A DNA stretch of 64,000 bases from Blasia pusilla (GCA_050084515.1 CM114273.1:9548001-9612000); one strand, 5' to 3'. Positions 19,660 to 31,695 are shown, counted from the first letter of the stretch. Notes: a model not told the origin generated them from the letters alone. Translations and numbers: made by a program.

Positions 19660-20690
19660 TGTTGCTGTTTCCACTTCAGGTTCCTTACCCTCAATGCATG
19701 TTGTTATACTTATTCCCTAAGATTTTCCACACAATGAAAGCAATGAGAATGAGGGTAAACACTAAAAGGAAAGTGATTTCCACAAGGTTGGATCCATTGC
19801 AAAATGAAGACGTGTCATACAACTTTGATTACACAAAAACAAACAAGTAACTTACAAGACTTCCTTGTGAAGCTCTTGGGCCACTATCATTGATACCCAC
19901 ATAGCTTGGTGTGGTTGATACACCTCTACCCCATTATATATGAATAAGAGAAACAAAGGGAAGTTAGATCAACCTCTGATATTTAGTAGACATTACTCCA
20001 AACTCAACTTGCATAAATCAGAGAACATAGAAAATAAGAAAGCTAAGGATAACTTACAGAAAACCCATCTAATCCTCCCTTTCCAATGTGATTTAAAGTG
20101 ACAACCTTGGATCTTGCGCTCACCATCTCTTGGGCCTTCAACATACCCTCTTCAGAAAGCCAGTAATCTACCAAATGTCCCCACACATCCTGCTTGCTTG
20201 AGGGTGGCATGGGACTTCAACATGATCCTCATTGGCCACCCAATATGCTTTCATGGTGGACCATTATATTCTTAAGAGTTGCGCATATTTCTTCTTTAGA
20301 AAGTCCAAACACAATGCTGCTGCGTCAACATATGTGTACGCACTCTCGATATGGTTACGAACAGAAGCCACACTAATAGCATCTTGCCTACTCATCTTGA
20401 CATATGATAAGTCGAGATAGCGGATGGTCCATACCTTGAAATCATTCAACCATGGTTCATAACCAGGCATCTTTGTCTTAGGGACACCAGTAGGTAGCAA
20501 TTCCCATCTGGGTAGAAGGTTTTGCTCCTTGCGTTGCGCAACGTCATGATTCCACAAGTCTCTCTTGGTTCTACTTCTCCATGCACTCGCCCTATCACCT
20601 TAAAAGAGAAGAGCAACAAATAATCTTTTTTCAACCAGCATGATAAGACAATTACTAGCGTCTTACATTATAACATCCTAACCACGCTCA
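19660..20690 (-). pseudogene. Unrecognised split coding fragment inside the gypsy element
   Basis: The minus-strand segment at 20557-20264 reads PRWELLPTGVPKTKMPGYEP, DFKVWTIRYLDLSYVKMSRQ and NHIESAYTYVDAAALCLDFL before a stop. It follows an acceptor-like CTTTTAAG at about 20600, and a donor-like GTAAGT occurs near 20056. The composition looks like real protein, but I recognise no family. It has a stop at about 20264 and at least one more behind it. The flanking retroelement sequence is GC-richer (CCGCCG runs at 19540-19640 and 20820-20900), so this is probably an insertion into the retroelement. No function is proposed. Confidence 0.4.
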
Positions 20691-21289
20691 ATTGGCACTT
20701 ATGCCACCCATGTGAAGTGAATAGATATAGACACTATCCAACTATTAATTATGGATTTGGAGAGACTAGGGGCCATGAAAGACTGAGAGTCAGCAGAGTG
20801 TGGGTTTATTGTTGATTGAGGAGGGTATGCCGCCGAGTGCCGCATCCCACCATTGAAGGCCGTGCCGTTTGTAGCCGTTCCGTGCCGCCTGCAACGCTGC
20901 ACCGTTCGAGGAGTTTTGAGCAGCGTCAGTACAGGAGGAGTATGACTTGCTGATTGGAGGAGTTGTCTCCATGATCGAGTTGGGGTCGAGATTTGCAATT
21001 GCTGAGGAGCGACATCGATATGTGTTCAGGTTACCCATTCTGGTCCTTTACCCTGCACGTGTGAGGGATTCTGGGATTTATTTGGGGATATTGGGTGTGT
21101 GGATGTTGAGAGCATCATTTATGTATGTGGTCTAGGGACATAGACCTGTGTGGGATGTCCGGAGTTGAGGGTAGGTTGTCGATGAGATGATAGCCTGGTC
21201 GATTTGCCGCACCACGCCGCGTGTTGCCGCACGTTACATGTCTCGGGGAGAGAGAGTGTAGATCAAGTGCCGCATGTTTGGGATGAGTG

Positions 21290-21760
21290 ATTAAGGGATT
21301 CCTCACGAGGTTCAGAGTGATCAGGTGAGAGTTTGCGTGAGGCTTACACTCGCTTGCGCCGGTTGATCAACGTCACTCAGGGGGTGACAGAGGCTCAGGC
21401 TATCCAGTCATGGTACGCGATGCTGGATCGGACCCTTCGGACACGGGTGCGGGAGGGGGTGCTTCTTATGAACACCTCCCCTACGTTGAGAGATGTTTTT
21501 AGGACCGCCAAGAACATTGAGCGCAACATGGCGGAGGAGAGCGTAGCCACCATGGGTTTCTGGCGAGAGCGATCACGATTGTCTCCGCACCACTGTGCAA
21601 CAACGTGACTCGAGATAGGTCGATCGGGCACCACGAGCTCGGGAGGATACCGGAGGCCGTGCCATAGAGACTGCGCTTCATATGCGGCTCAAGCAGACCG
21701 CCTACTATTACTTGTTCGTCATGTGATGGAGCCCATCATCGCGATTGCACTCGTCAGGGT
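21290..21760 (+). pseudogene. gag fragment of the PHD-finger gypsy element
   Basis: It encodes SGESLREAYTRLRRLINVTQ and VTEAQAIQSWYAML, then TSPTLRDVFRTAKNIERNMA, which parallel 58385-58580 of the second gag copy (SGESLREAFTRMRRLI). A retroviral-type zinc knuckle CSSCDGAHHRDC lies near 21711-21746. Gag would form the virus-like particle. The reading frame shifts more than once between these parts. Confidence 0.7.
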
Positions 21761-22689
21761 CATGGACGTGTGCCTCAAAGATGGAGGAGGAGATGGTCCG
21801 CACAGGAGGTTATCGGTGTGACTATTTTCGAGGTATGGTCATACACGCGCCAGGTGTTTTGATTTACATCTCGAGTTACGCCTGGATCGAGGGCGAGAGG
21901 GCACCAGATCGAGTAGCCGGTCAGGTGGGCCTAGAGATCGTGCACGGGTGGTCCGTTGGGGACGAGGAGCCGAGTTGCCCGGACAGGGGTGGTGGAGCTG
22001 CTCGTGGAGGAGGTAGAGTACCACCACCTAGACGCGCCGAGGGAGATGTCGGACGTGAGGCTGGGATGGCTGCTCACATACAGCAGCTACAGGAGCAGAT
22101 TGCCGCTATGGCATTGAGGTTACTCGATGCCAGATCCGTGGCATCGACATCATATGGAGCAGCCAGAGATCTGGAGGATCCTGGATGGATGTGCGGGGTT
22201 GCCCAGATGGAGGTCGCCGCAGTTGTGACGCGTGGAGCAGCCGCAGAGTTGATCCACAAAGCGAGGGGAAGCCGAAGACGACTAGGCTTCCTCAATCTTT
22301 CACGTTGTCCGAAGCGATGAGGACCCCATCGATGGGTCCTCATCAAAGTTCCTGGAGAGTTGGTAATGTTGTTGGTGTGCAGGCACGGAGGGCAATGGGA
22401 GAAGCAAGTGCGACGACTCCTATTGTTGATGCTCAGGAGGGGCATGTGTCAAGCACGTTGTTGGGGGCGGCCACCATTGTGTACCGCACTCCTTTATTTT
22501 GTGCTTCCGATGTTGTGACGTTGGGGGGTTACGCCCGATGAGGCTTTTCGGCTGGCCGCTTCACTACGTGAGCGCGGAGTTGGAGTTCCTGCATCACGTT
22601 CAGAGGTGATTGCAGAGGAGGTGATGGACCTGCCCTTGGAGCAGATGCTCGGGCCGTCCACGTCAAATTCATGACAGACTACGTCTGCT

Positions 22690-23163
22690 AGGATGGCGGA
22701 GATGCTCGCTAGACCCGCGATAGAGCGTGCCATGGCTTCTCCTAGTGTTGTGTTGTTGGATAACCAAGGAGAGGTCTTCCAGTTGGTGAGTCTTGGAGGT
22801 AGAGCTTTTAGTCCGCAGCGCGTCTTGTTGGATTCAGGAGCGCAACCCTTGATGTTGGGGAAAGCGTCATTCAGAGGATTGGGCTTGACGAGAGCCGATG
22901 TGGACTGTTGTCCATTTCGGATACAGACATCCTTGGGTGGAGCGAGTACCACACAGTATATCACCCGACAAGAGGTCGTGGTGAGGATTCGCCCGGGACA
23001 TCCTACAGATGAGTCCGTGGTGCGCGCCAAGGTGATATTGACTGATGCTGAGTCCTACGACGTCTTGGTTGGTGGAGCAGTGTTATACCCGGATGGGGTT
23101 TTCCTGGATTACCGGGAGGAGTCGCCCCTGCACCAGGATGGCAATCAGGTGATGGGCGCTTAG
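22690..23163 (+). pseudogene. Retroelement aspartic protease region
   Basis: About 156 open residues with RVLLDSGAQPLMLGKASF (D-S-G-A active site), VRAKVILTDAESYDVLVGG and a hydrophobic-hydrophobic-G second signature. This is a typical pepsin-like retroviral protease with flanking gag-pol linker. Upstream 21760-22690 is linker with a glutamine-rich helix (MAAHIQQLQEQIAAMALRLL at about 22066). Confidence 0.65.
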
Positions 23164-25039
23164 CTCATTACCCGCTCGATTCACAATCAGCAGGATGATC
23201 GAGCAACGGCCGTGAGAGATGGCGACCTTAGCAAAGATTTAGCAAAGTGCCATCACTTGGTCTAGTGATTTGATTGAGGGACATGTCCATGCAGAGGATA
23301 CCCTTTCCCGACATTTCTATGGAGAGGAGTGTTATGGTAGTGCATCATTCCGTGGAGGAGAGGTGCTGTGGGGCTCGAATGAGGAGCTTCAATGATTGGC
23401 GATGAGCACGCAGGCATCGCGTGGAGCGAGGCGTTTGCACAGAGCGTGACGGGTCCGAGGAACCCGAGGTAGCAGGAGTGCTACGATGACACCTTGGATA
23501 CCACACCCATTGTGTGGTGTACCCCGGAGGAGGGTATTCGAGTGTTAGATCTCTTTGGAGGGATTAGCACCGGGGTAGGCTGCTTTTTTGCAGCAGAGTG
23601 CGAGTACGCCAGCACTGTATGTGGAGAGTGATGATGTTGAGAGGCGCGTCTCACTACGACATGTGGCGCAATTACGCCCACGTTTTCCCGACTTATTGTT
23701 GCAAGGTCCAGATCTGGGTACCGAGTTCCCTACCGAGGGATATTTTGTTGTTGGGGCGCAGGACTTAGAGCGGTAGGGACCATTGATTTGGTCATTTTGG
23801 TTGGACATGTCGGGGCCAATCGAGTCGGACGAGGCAGCGTGGGTTGGCCGACACTCGGTCTAGGTTGTTTTGGGAGATGTTGAGGGTCTTACGGCGATTT
23901 GCAGAGCACCGCCTCGTTCTCCGGCCTACATTCGGAGAATGTGCCGATCTTAGGAGACTCCAGTCACGGGTCATGACGAGTGCTAATCAGTGCGTGCCTG
24001 GATCGCCCAAACAGTTGTTCTTGGATGCGGCGAGTGTAGGTTCTAGAGCCCATCGCCCGCGTCTATGGTGGACCAACTTGGTGCCCCATGCGGTGTTATG
24101 GAGGGCGATGCAGAGTGGAGCGCCCCTCCCCTTTGTTAGTGGATTCCATTTCGATCCAGGTCGCCGATCACAGTAGTGAGGCACGATGATCGACCACGGC
24201 CGATCGTGGTCAACAGGTAGGGGCCGCAGCAGCCTTGCCCACGTTGTGAGTTTTCCGCTTCCTATGCATACAAGGAGGCGGTCCTGGCTTGGTTTGGGAT
24301 GACCAAGTTCAGCGGTTGGTGGAGCCCAACGCCCGACGAGAGAGAGGGAGCGATGGGATTTCCACAGAGTGACGGCAGTACCATCAATGTCGAGGCATCA
24401 CGACGCCATGTCTTGGGTCAGCGATGGACCTCGAATCGCTTGACATGGATCCTTAGCTTGGGAGTGGGCGAGCGTCGTATGAGATCGCGACAGATCACGA
24501 TGGTTGCGTTAGTGAGCCCCATGCCTACCGAGACGGTGGAGGCAAGTGGTCAAGAGACCCGAGGAGATCTACGCACTAGGGGAGATCGGGAGAGACACCC
24601 TTGACTTCTTGGGATGTTTTGAAGGTACGCAAGGAGATGATAGCCACAAAGATCGGCGTGGTTTCGGCACCGCACGTGGAGGAGATCGAGTTTGCGGTTG
24701 GCTGCAGGAGAGCGGCCGAGTGTTGTTGTTCGAGACGGGTTGCACCATAGCAACCACCGATACCCGCGCCGGAGAGTCCTAACGTAGTCACGATGGAGAC
24801 TTGGGAGCCGATATGGGCCCTAAGTTGACAGGAGGAGAGCGGCGCCGAATACATCAGTTCCTCAGAGTCCTAGGAGCCGCTGCGTTTAGCATGGAGGATT
24901 TGGGTACGCTGAAGGGACCGGGATCCGCATTGAGTTGTCGAGTGATATGCCGATCTTTCGGCGACCCTACTGTGCTGATGATATGGAGAGGGCTCGATTG
25001 AGTAGGAGCCAGGACTTGGTCGGAGCAGATTAGTGGAGA

Positions 25040-26250
25040 TGTCGATGGGGAGTATGCATCGCCTTTGTCATGCCCGCCAAGAAGGATGTGCATGGCAACC
25101 GGACGGATAGGGGATGTGTGGGGATTACCGACCTATCAATCGGCAGAGTCTGATAGGTATGCCATGCCCACCCACGAGGAGATCTTTGATGTGATTGGTC
25201 ACAAAGGTCTTGATTCATTGATTTATGAGCCGGATACCATCAGCTACCTATCAGATTGGAGGACAGGCAGAAGACGGCATTTTGGGGCATCGATCCTCAC
25301 GGGAAGGATTGTTTGTACCAGTGGCGGTTCTTACCATTTGGGTTAAAGAACGCCCCGGCTGAGTTTCAGAGGGTTATGGATAGGATCTTGGCTTGTCTGG
25401 ATTTTGCTAGGTGTTATATTGATGACATTGTAGTCTTTAGCGCCACGGTTGAGGAGCATGAGCAACATCTAGAGGAGGTGTTTTGACAATTGCAATTACA
25501 TGGGCTGAAGCTACATCCAGGCAAGTGCAAGTTCTTCTACAACCAGATTAAGTACTTGGGTCATACGATATACCCAGGAGGCCTTGGTGTTCAGCAGACA
25601 AAGGTAGAGGCTATCTCACGCATTCCACGCCCTATAGATGTGAGCCGTGTTCGCGCATTCATGGGATTGGCAAACTTCTATCCCATGAATGCGCTTCGAT
25701 TGCGAAGCCGCTGACCTTGCTGACCAAGGTGGATCACGAGTGGCACTGGGGGGATGAGCAGGAGCGAGCATTTCAGTTGCTCAAGGACAGGTTGACGTCC
25801 GCACCCATCTTGAGGAGATCGATCGGGGCGCCCTTTCGGTTGCACCACAGATTGGAGCATGTTGGGGCTTGGAGCGGTGCTCACCCAACATGATGATGAG
25901 GGTAGAGAGTTCGTGGTGGCTTACGCTAGCCGCTCGAACAACGCTGCAGAGACGAAGTACAGCGCGTATGAGGATGAGTGCTTGGCTGCGGTGTGGGATG
26001 TCGCGCATTTTAGGTGTTACTTATTCGGCAACCCCTTTACCATCATCACTGATCATCAACCACTGAAGGGGTTGATGGAGTCCGACAAGCTTATAGGGAA
26101 GCTTGCGAGATGGGCTCTATTGTTGTAGGAGTATGATTTTTAGGTGGTACATAGACCTGGGACACTCAACCATGATGCAGATGGGTTGAGTCGTAATCCA
26201 TGCCCGAGTCAGCAAGATGCGACTGGAGCTCGATGGCATGGAGAGAGTGA
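25040..26250 (+). pseudogene. Reverse transcriptase and RNase H of the PHD-finger gypsy element
   Basis: RT motifs across three frames: QWRFLPFGLKNAPAEFQRVM, FARCYIDDIVVFSATVEEH (catalytic YIDD), LHGLKLHPGKCKFF, IKYLGHTIYPGG and VRAFMGLANFY. RNase H follows: GLGAVLTQHDDEGREFVVAY, YSAYEDECLAAVWDVAHFRC, FTIITDHQPLKGLM and RPGTLNHDADGLSR. Stops interrupt at 25485, about 25713 and 26126. The RT palm N-terminal part before 25250 is hard to read, and 23164-25040 contains only scattered pol fragments in changing frames. Confidence 0.8.
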
Positions 26251-26559
26251 TGAGGAGTCGGTGCCAGGATTGCACGCGTCAGCCTATTTAGGCATGTTGG
26301 CTATGGAGAGCCAGAGTGTGGAGACCGATGGCGAGCAGGTCTAGTGGAGAGTCTTTGGATCCCGAGGCGGTGAGGACACGACAAGTGGCGAGATATTCAT
26401 GATGATGGAGTAGTCTTAGAGTACCCTTCGTCTTGGCGGCCTTTGCGAGCACCATGGATGCTAGAGAGCGGATCGGATCTGCCGGGCCGGGCCAGTTCCG
26501 TTGGGAGGGGACACATGTTTTGAGGGTTTGGGAGGATGGCAGAGTGCGCGAGTGCCGCA

Positions 26560-27645
26560 TCCTTCGCAGAGAGCACGACTAGTGCAAAGCATGCCCACGA
26601 GGAGTTGGGTCACTTTGGGATGAAGCGGACGTATAGCTTGCTCCAGATTCAGATTGGTAGCAAGGCATGCATCGCGTTCGAAGTTTGTTGCCAGGTGCAT
26701 GGTGTGTGATCGGGTCCGAGCATCGTTCAATGCTCGACTCCACGATTGCATCCATTACCGATCATGGGCTTAGGGTATAGATGGAGTTTGGATTTTGCAG
26801 ACCTTTGCCCTTGACGGAGCGTCACAGTCGTTATGTATTGGTGATGGTCGAGCACTTCTCGAAGTGGATCGAGTTGGTTGCATTGCCTGACAAAGCAAGT
26901 GAGGGAGTAGCTTATGCCTTCCTTGACATAGTGCTGAGTCATTATGGCGCACCGGCTGAGGTGTTGATGGACAGGTACCGAAGTTTCGCGGTGAGTTCCA
27001 GGCCTTGTGTGATCAGGCCGATCGACCACCGCACGACTTCGCGAGATCATCCTGAGGCGGATGGATTAGCGGAGAGAGTTGTGGAGATGGTGAAGAGGGG
27101 TTTACGCAAGTATGGCTTGCAGAGAGGTCACCTAGGAGATTGGGACCTCCAGTTGCCATGGTTGGCGATGGGATACAGATTCAGCAGCGAGCATCCTTAG
27201 CGTCTTTTTCACCGTATTTGCTACTTTATGGCGAGAGCCGATTTACTGCGGCCATTCGTCGAGATCTGTGGTGAGGTGCTGAACCTTGATGACCCTGGGA
27301 TGTATGGGTGCGAGCATGTTCTCACAGGCTGAGTTATTTCAGAGAGTGATGCCCATGGCGTTCGAGAACTTGGCGATTGCACAGCATCGGGATACGTTGA
27401 GGTATGCGACTATTCGAAGTGGTGGTTATCGACCAACTATCCGGAGGTTTCATCAGGGAGATTATGTCTACTTGCAGCAGACGGCACTGACGACGTTGGA
27501 TGTTACTGCAGGGTGCACTATCCTGAGAATGCGTGACATTTTGCCATCGGGTGTTCTCTTGTTGGAGGGACGCGATGGTATGGTATGGAAGGACCATGGC
27601 GTAATTGTGCGCCATGTCACCTTCCTAACATTGATGGTACAGTAG
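26560..27645 (+). pseudogene. Integrase of the PHD-finger gypsy element
   Basis: The zinc-binding part AHEELGHFGMKRTYSLLQ with ARCMVCDRVRASFN (HHCC) at 26580-26735 is followed by the core RHSRYVLVMVEHFSKWIELV and LSHYGAPAEVLMDRY, then DGLAERVVEMVKRGLRKYG (catalytic Glu region) and the C-terminal SH3-like part at 27430-27645 (FHQGDYVYLQQ). Frame shifts and a stop at 27199 disable it. The PHD finger follows in the neighbouring frame. Confidence 0.75.
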
Positions 27646-27824
27646 ATCCGAGCTTAGCAGTAGTTCCTGCAGGCTTGCGTTGTATGTTGTGTGGTTCTGC
27701 CCGTGGTGCGGCCACGATGCTAGTCTGTGATGGGTGTTCGAGAGGATGGCATATGGCATGTTTGACGCCACCTCTCACCAGGGTTCCTCAGGGACGATGG
27801 ATGTGTCTCAGATGTACATAGAAA
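27585..27824 (+). pseudogene. PHD finger at the C-terminus of a gypsy pol
   Basis: The peptide NCAPCHLPNIDGTVDPSL leads into a complete Cys4-His-Cys3 PHD finger: CMLC, 11 residues, CDGC, SRGWH, MAC, 14 residues, CLRC, then a stop. Spacing and the aromatic before the His (GWH) fit a real PHD fold. PHD fingers read histone H3 tails, often K4 methylation. Fused to integrase, such a domain could steer insertion into chromatin, as chromodomains do in chromoviruses. It is offset by one frame from the integrase tail, apparently through a one-base indel near 27595. The finger itself is uninterrupted, so loss of the element was recent or the rest decayed first. Confidence 0.85.
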
Positions 27825-28131
27825 AGGTAGTTCTACATTCCGACTTGTGTCTATGACATGGATGACAAGGAGGCGACTAACGATGGGGCCACATGAGCAC
27901 CCGGCCTTCTTGCTCTTAGCGTCCGAGAGATGTATGTCATGGTAGGTAGGGATAGATGGCTATCTGGAGTTAGAGGGACCTAACCACCAGCTAGGGGGGC
28001 GATTGGAGATATTTTGGTACTTCTTGTCTCGTTGTTTGGATGCCATGAGTTAGTATGGGATCATGCGTGTTTGTGTGTGTGTTCGGTGACAGCGATGTAT
28101 GTTGTGTAGCAATGTGTATGCGCACGACAGT
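27825..28131 (+). other. 3' non-coding region of the gypsy element with purine tract and extra LTR end (28002-28129)
   Basis: CTAGGGGGGCGA (27991-28002) looks like a polypurine tract. It is followed at 28002-28129 by a 128-bp block nearly identical to the last 128 bp of the element (28656-28783). The 3' end therefore has the order X-Y-X. Confidence 0.6.
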
Positions 28132-28783
28132 TGTCACATCTTTTAGGATAGATCGGTGAGATCTAATAGAGCGCCTTCATGAGTAGTGGAGGACACGCCC
28201 AATAGGTCAAGGGTGACCTGTTGAGGCCCTTGGAAACCTGAGATAGCAGGTTTCCCCTTCGTTTCGGCTCATTTGGAGCCATATTGAGGAACTTACCATT
28301 TTAGTACACTTTTAGGTAAGTACCATTTTGAGTATATGATCGACTTACTATTTTTGGTAAGTGGCCCTTGACCTCCTACATCAGGTCAAGAGCCAAGGAG
28401 GTGACTTGGGAGAATAGGTTACCATGGAGAAAGCTTGGGAGAGGGGAGGGGTATACCTCAAGGAGAGAGAGCTTGAGAGCTCATTCTCTCTTTGTTGAAC
28501 CTCTTGGCATGAGGCGGCGGAGCTATGGTACCTTGCCTTGTGAGTGTAACCCAAGCCTCTCATTAGGAGAGTGGGTTTGGTTTGACATGAGAGAGAGTGC
28601 ACACCTTTGAGAGCTATGGTGTGAGATGGTGGAGAGAGAGATTGGATCTTACTTTATTGGAGATATTTTGGTACTTCTTGTCTCGTTGTTTGGATGCCAT
28701 GAGTTAGCATGGGATCATGCGTGTTTGTGTGTGTGTTCGGTGACAGCGATGTATGTTGTGTAGCAATGTGTATGCGCACGACA
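28132..28783 (+). repeat. 3' LTR of the PHD-finger gypsy element
   Basis: 652 bp beginning TGTCACATC and ending GCACGACA, adjoining the CCAG target duplication. Its first 210 bp match the 5' remnant. It contains a small inverted repeat (CTTGACCT and AGGTCAAG, 28368-28392) and many GAGAG runs. Confidence 0.7.
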
Positions 28784-29070
28784 CCAGACACTCTTCCTAC
28801 AATCTTGTGGACCATATGCGGACCAGTATCGAATGGTAATATTGCCGATATCAGCTTTATCAGTCTTACTTTTTCAAAAAGTAGTCTGAAAATGTGGACG
28901 GTGTTCCTCACCGTGGATGAAGTCATGTAACCTATCTATCGGTATCCAAGCCTCTTTTTTGTGACCATACCATGTTAGGTGTTCACTTAAGAAGGGGCCA
29001 GACAGGGGATTTTGTATGGCATTGCATTCTAATGCACCAGAATACTTTCGGTATTTTACCATCTAAGGCA
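28784..29070 (-). pseudogene. MULE transposase, displaced 5' part
   Basis: The minus-strand peptide includes EAWIPIDRLHDFIHGEEHRP and ADIGNITIRYWSAYGPQD, ending CRKSVW at the insertion junction. An in-frame TGA occurs at about 28872. When the retroelement is removed the frame runs on into SSLPNEVYDSN at 18535, so this is the upstream part of the same gene. The N-terminus further upstream is not recognised. Confidence 0.6.
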
Positions 29071-30137
29071 AGGGGCTGATATAGATGCTTCTTTTGTATT
29101 TGGATTCAATTCAGACCAAAAAAATTATGCCCTACACCAAATTTTGTGGGTTCTGTTCAAATTTGGGCAGAAGTAATAACATCTATGATGCGTAGGTCTA
29201 TGTTGAAAAGAAATTTGGGCAGTATCAGAAGATGGCGTGAAAAAGATACATGCCTTTCTTCATACATTCAGAATTCATTCAAAAGAGCAAAAGAAAATAT
29301 GTGCAAGAAGACGCCAATCATTTATAATTAAAGGCCACATCACCAAACATACCTTCAAAATGAAAAACCGTGAACATGTATTACGTTGTGGAACACTGCA
29401 GAGTTGGTGAAATTCCCTCTCCCCGCGGTAATCTTGCATTGGGGCCTATGTAGCGCTTGATCTCACATCTCCAACAATAATACGCAAGGTGATCCAATGA
29501 ACGCGCTGCTCTCCCACTTACACTTACACAAAGACGAACTTACATGCTAACAAGCGCCTAATCTCACTTTTCCACACTAATACATGCACAAATTTGGGCA
29601 GATGACCGGACACCAACCCACAACACGATACATAGATTGGCGCATAAGAAACAACGTGATGACCTAACAGTGGTGCCCTAATCCCCGATTACCCTAAACC
29701 CTTTCCGATTTGCATATTTGCGTCTGTGTCAAGGACTTCACACTCCATAGTTGCGTCCGTCCGGCCATCGTCCACCCGTTTGCGGTTCAGTCTGCACGTT
29801 ATAGGTCCCATCCTTCGTTCTCCGCTTCCGTACATCCTCGCATCTCTGTCCACTTTACCGTCTTCATAGTGGTTAACGTCCGCAACATCCCAAAGCCAAA
29901 CCCCGAACCCGATCCCGAGCGTGCGCAGAACCGACCCTCCTTGGGGTAGCAACTACTCTAGAGAATCATAAATGCATTTCCGCGGCTATCTATGGCCTTC
30001 GATGTTGTGCATAGGGCAGAAAGTGATGATTACATCTGATTCTCTGACCCACAGATAATTGCTAAATCTAGGTATACCTGCCTAAATACGCCAAGCGGTT
30101 ACCAGTATGGGCGAATCTAGGTGGAGACTTATATTTG

Positions 30138-30176
30138 GGTTTGACTGACCCTTGACCTCTCTGGGTCAGTCAAACC
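30138..30176. repeat. Inverted repeat, 14-bp perfect arms
   Basis: Arms GGTTTGACTGACCC (30138-30151) and GGGTCAGTCAAACC (30163-30176), with an 11-nt spacer. There is no obvious gene context. Confidence 0.9.
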
Positions 30177-30311
30177 AAGTTCGGGGCTCTAGTTCAATGA
30201 TCGAGTGGAAGGGGCTTGTTCGGTTGGCACGGACGGAGTATCAATTCTCTCTGTAGGTACTCGCAGTTAAGCGACTGCTATGGGCGTTTATATATTGAGG
30301 CCACTATAGAC

Positions 30312-30363
30312 TTTCAGGTTGAAATTGTGCGTGCTGTTATGCACGCACAATTTCAACCTGAAA
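30312..30363. repeat. Inverted repeat, 23-bp perfect arms, 6-nt loop
   Basis: The left arm starts TTTCAGGTTGAAATTGTG and ends CGTGC (30312-30334). The loop is TGTTAT. The right arm is its exact complement (30341-30363). Part of the arm (GAAATTGTGC) is repeated once more directly after the right arm. Confidence 0.95.
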
Positions 30364-31695
30364 TTGTGCAGAGAGGTGTCGGGGGCATTGGTCTTCGACG
30401 TAGTCCCCATGTTTGCACTAAGGAGGTATATCCTACTGCCAGTGGATGGAGAGTGGTCTGGCTAAACTTCCCTTCAGACGATCTGGCCTGGGCATGCTTC
30501 GCTCATCTTGGCCCATGGCAAGTGGTTACATACGAGCAGGGATGAGCACTAATCCCTCTTGCACAATTCTGGAAGCCGCGATGCTCTACTTCAATCTGTG
30601 AACAAGGGATTGAGTTGCAAGTTTGGAAAACTGTCCTGGAATCAAGGTGTCAGTATTTGTGGCGCTATGGGATTGTTTTTCAAGCTTATGACACACTCCC
30701 ACGATTGTTTTTCAAGCTTGTGACACACTCCCACGTTCACAACTAGTGGTGTGCGAAGGATGGGTGTGAGAGGCTTGAACCGTACGTCCCTCTTTTCTGT
30801 CATTAAGTAAGCTACTATCAACCCCGATAGTCACTATAGCGTAGAAAGATTCCATCATATTCTAAGGCTTGCAGATTGACTTAAATTTCATGTTGTCCAC
30901 TCACGATGGATCAACTTTCTAGTGTGCACCAAGAAAGTAATTCGCATCCTTTTGATGGTTGCAATTGAATGGGCCGCGGAGTGGGAGATACCTGGGCCGT
31001 TAGTTGAGACAGTTGCAATTATCACTCGGTCTGATTTTTGTGCTTGTTGTGATCACGAATTTTGCAGACCCTAGCATGTGGTTGAGGCAGCAACATGCTA
31101 CTGGAGAACGATATTTTTTAACATCCGCGTGAATGTTGTCCATTGTATGTGTAATTAATGCCATGATACCATAATCAAGGGTGACATCACTCTTATCTTT
31201 AGGCCAATGGAGAATATTATGAGACAAGTTATCAAGCGTTATATACAGCTCAAGTCATAGTGGTCTCTTCAGTAAGTAGTATCATATGTCCATATAGCTT
31301 AGACTGCCATGTGAGAGGTATTGGCAGAAGGGGAAGACAAGTGACCACCGTCGACCACAATCACTAGGAACAAATGTCGACGTCTCTTGAATAAGAAATC
31401 AGAGAGAAAATAGAGAAGTATACGGAACTAGATATCTCCTTAAATTATGAGTGGGGGAAGAACTTCAGATCCTCCTATCGTCACCTGAGTTGTCTTAATC
31501 AGTGCCCTCAGGGTCGTCATCTTAAATCATAGCAATGCCATATCGCTGATTCGTGTGAAAGCCCTAGGAAACTAGTACAATTGTCCCAACATGTATGCAA
31601 TTTAGTGATGATTACGAGCTGGGATAAGTGGAATTCTCCAAAGACGTAATAGAGTCTCTTAGAACACTGGGATGTTACGTAATGCCAAAGAGACC

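Larger units (their letters stand above)
18537..28783 (+). mobile_element. Ty3/gypsy retrotransposon with PHD finger, decayed
   Basis: Bounded by CCAG on both sides (18533-18536 and 28784-28787). The outer ends are TGTCAC and CGACA, a short TGTC/GACA inverted end. Removing the element and one CCAG joins the flanking minus-strand transposase in frame (KSVW to SSLPNEV), which strongly supports the borders. Internal order is gag, zinc knuckle, protease, RT, RNase H, integrase, PHD finger. All pol domains are broken by stops or frameshifts. A gag relative lies at 57895-58850. The 5' LTR matches the 3' LTR only over its first 210 bp. Confidence 0.8.

Noticed and set aside
29680-29705. Telomere-type repeat
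   Set aside because: Only one or two AAACCC-like motifs, not an array.
30216-30545. 110-codon plus-strand frame as a gene
   Set aside because: It runs straight through the 23-bp-arm hairpin, giving complementary peptide stretches, and shows no domain.
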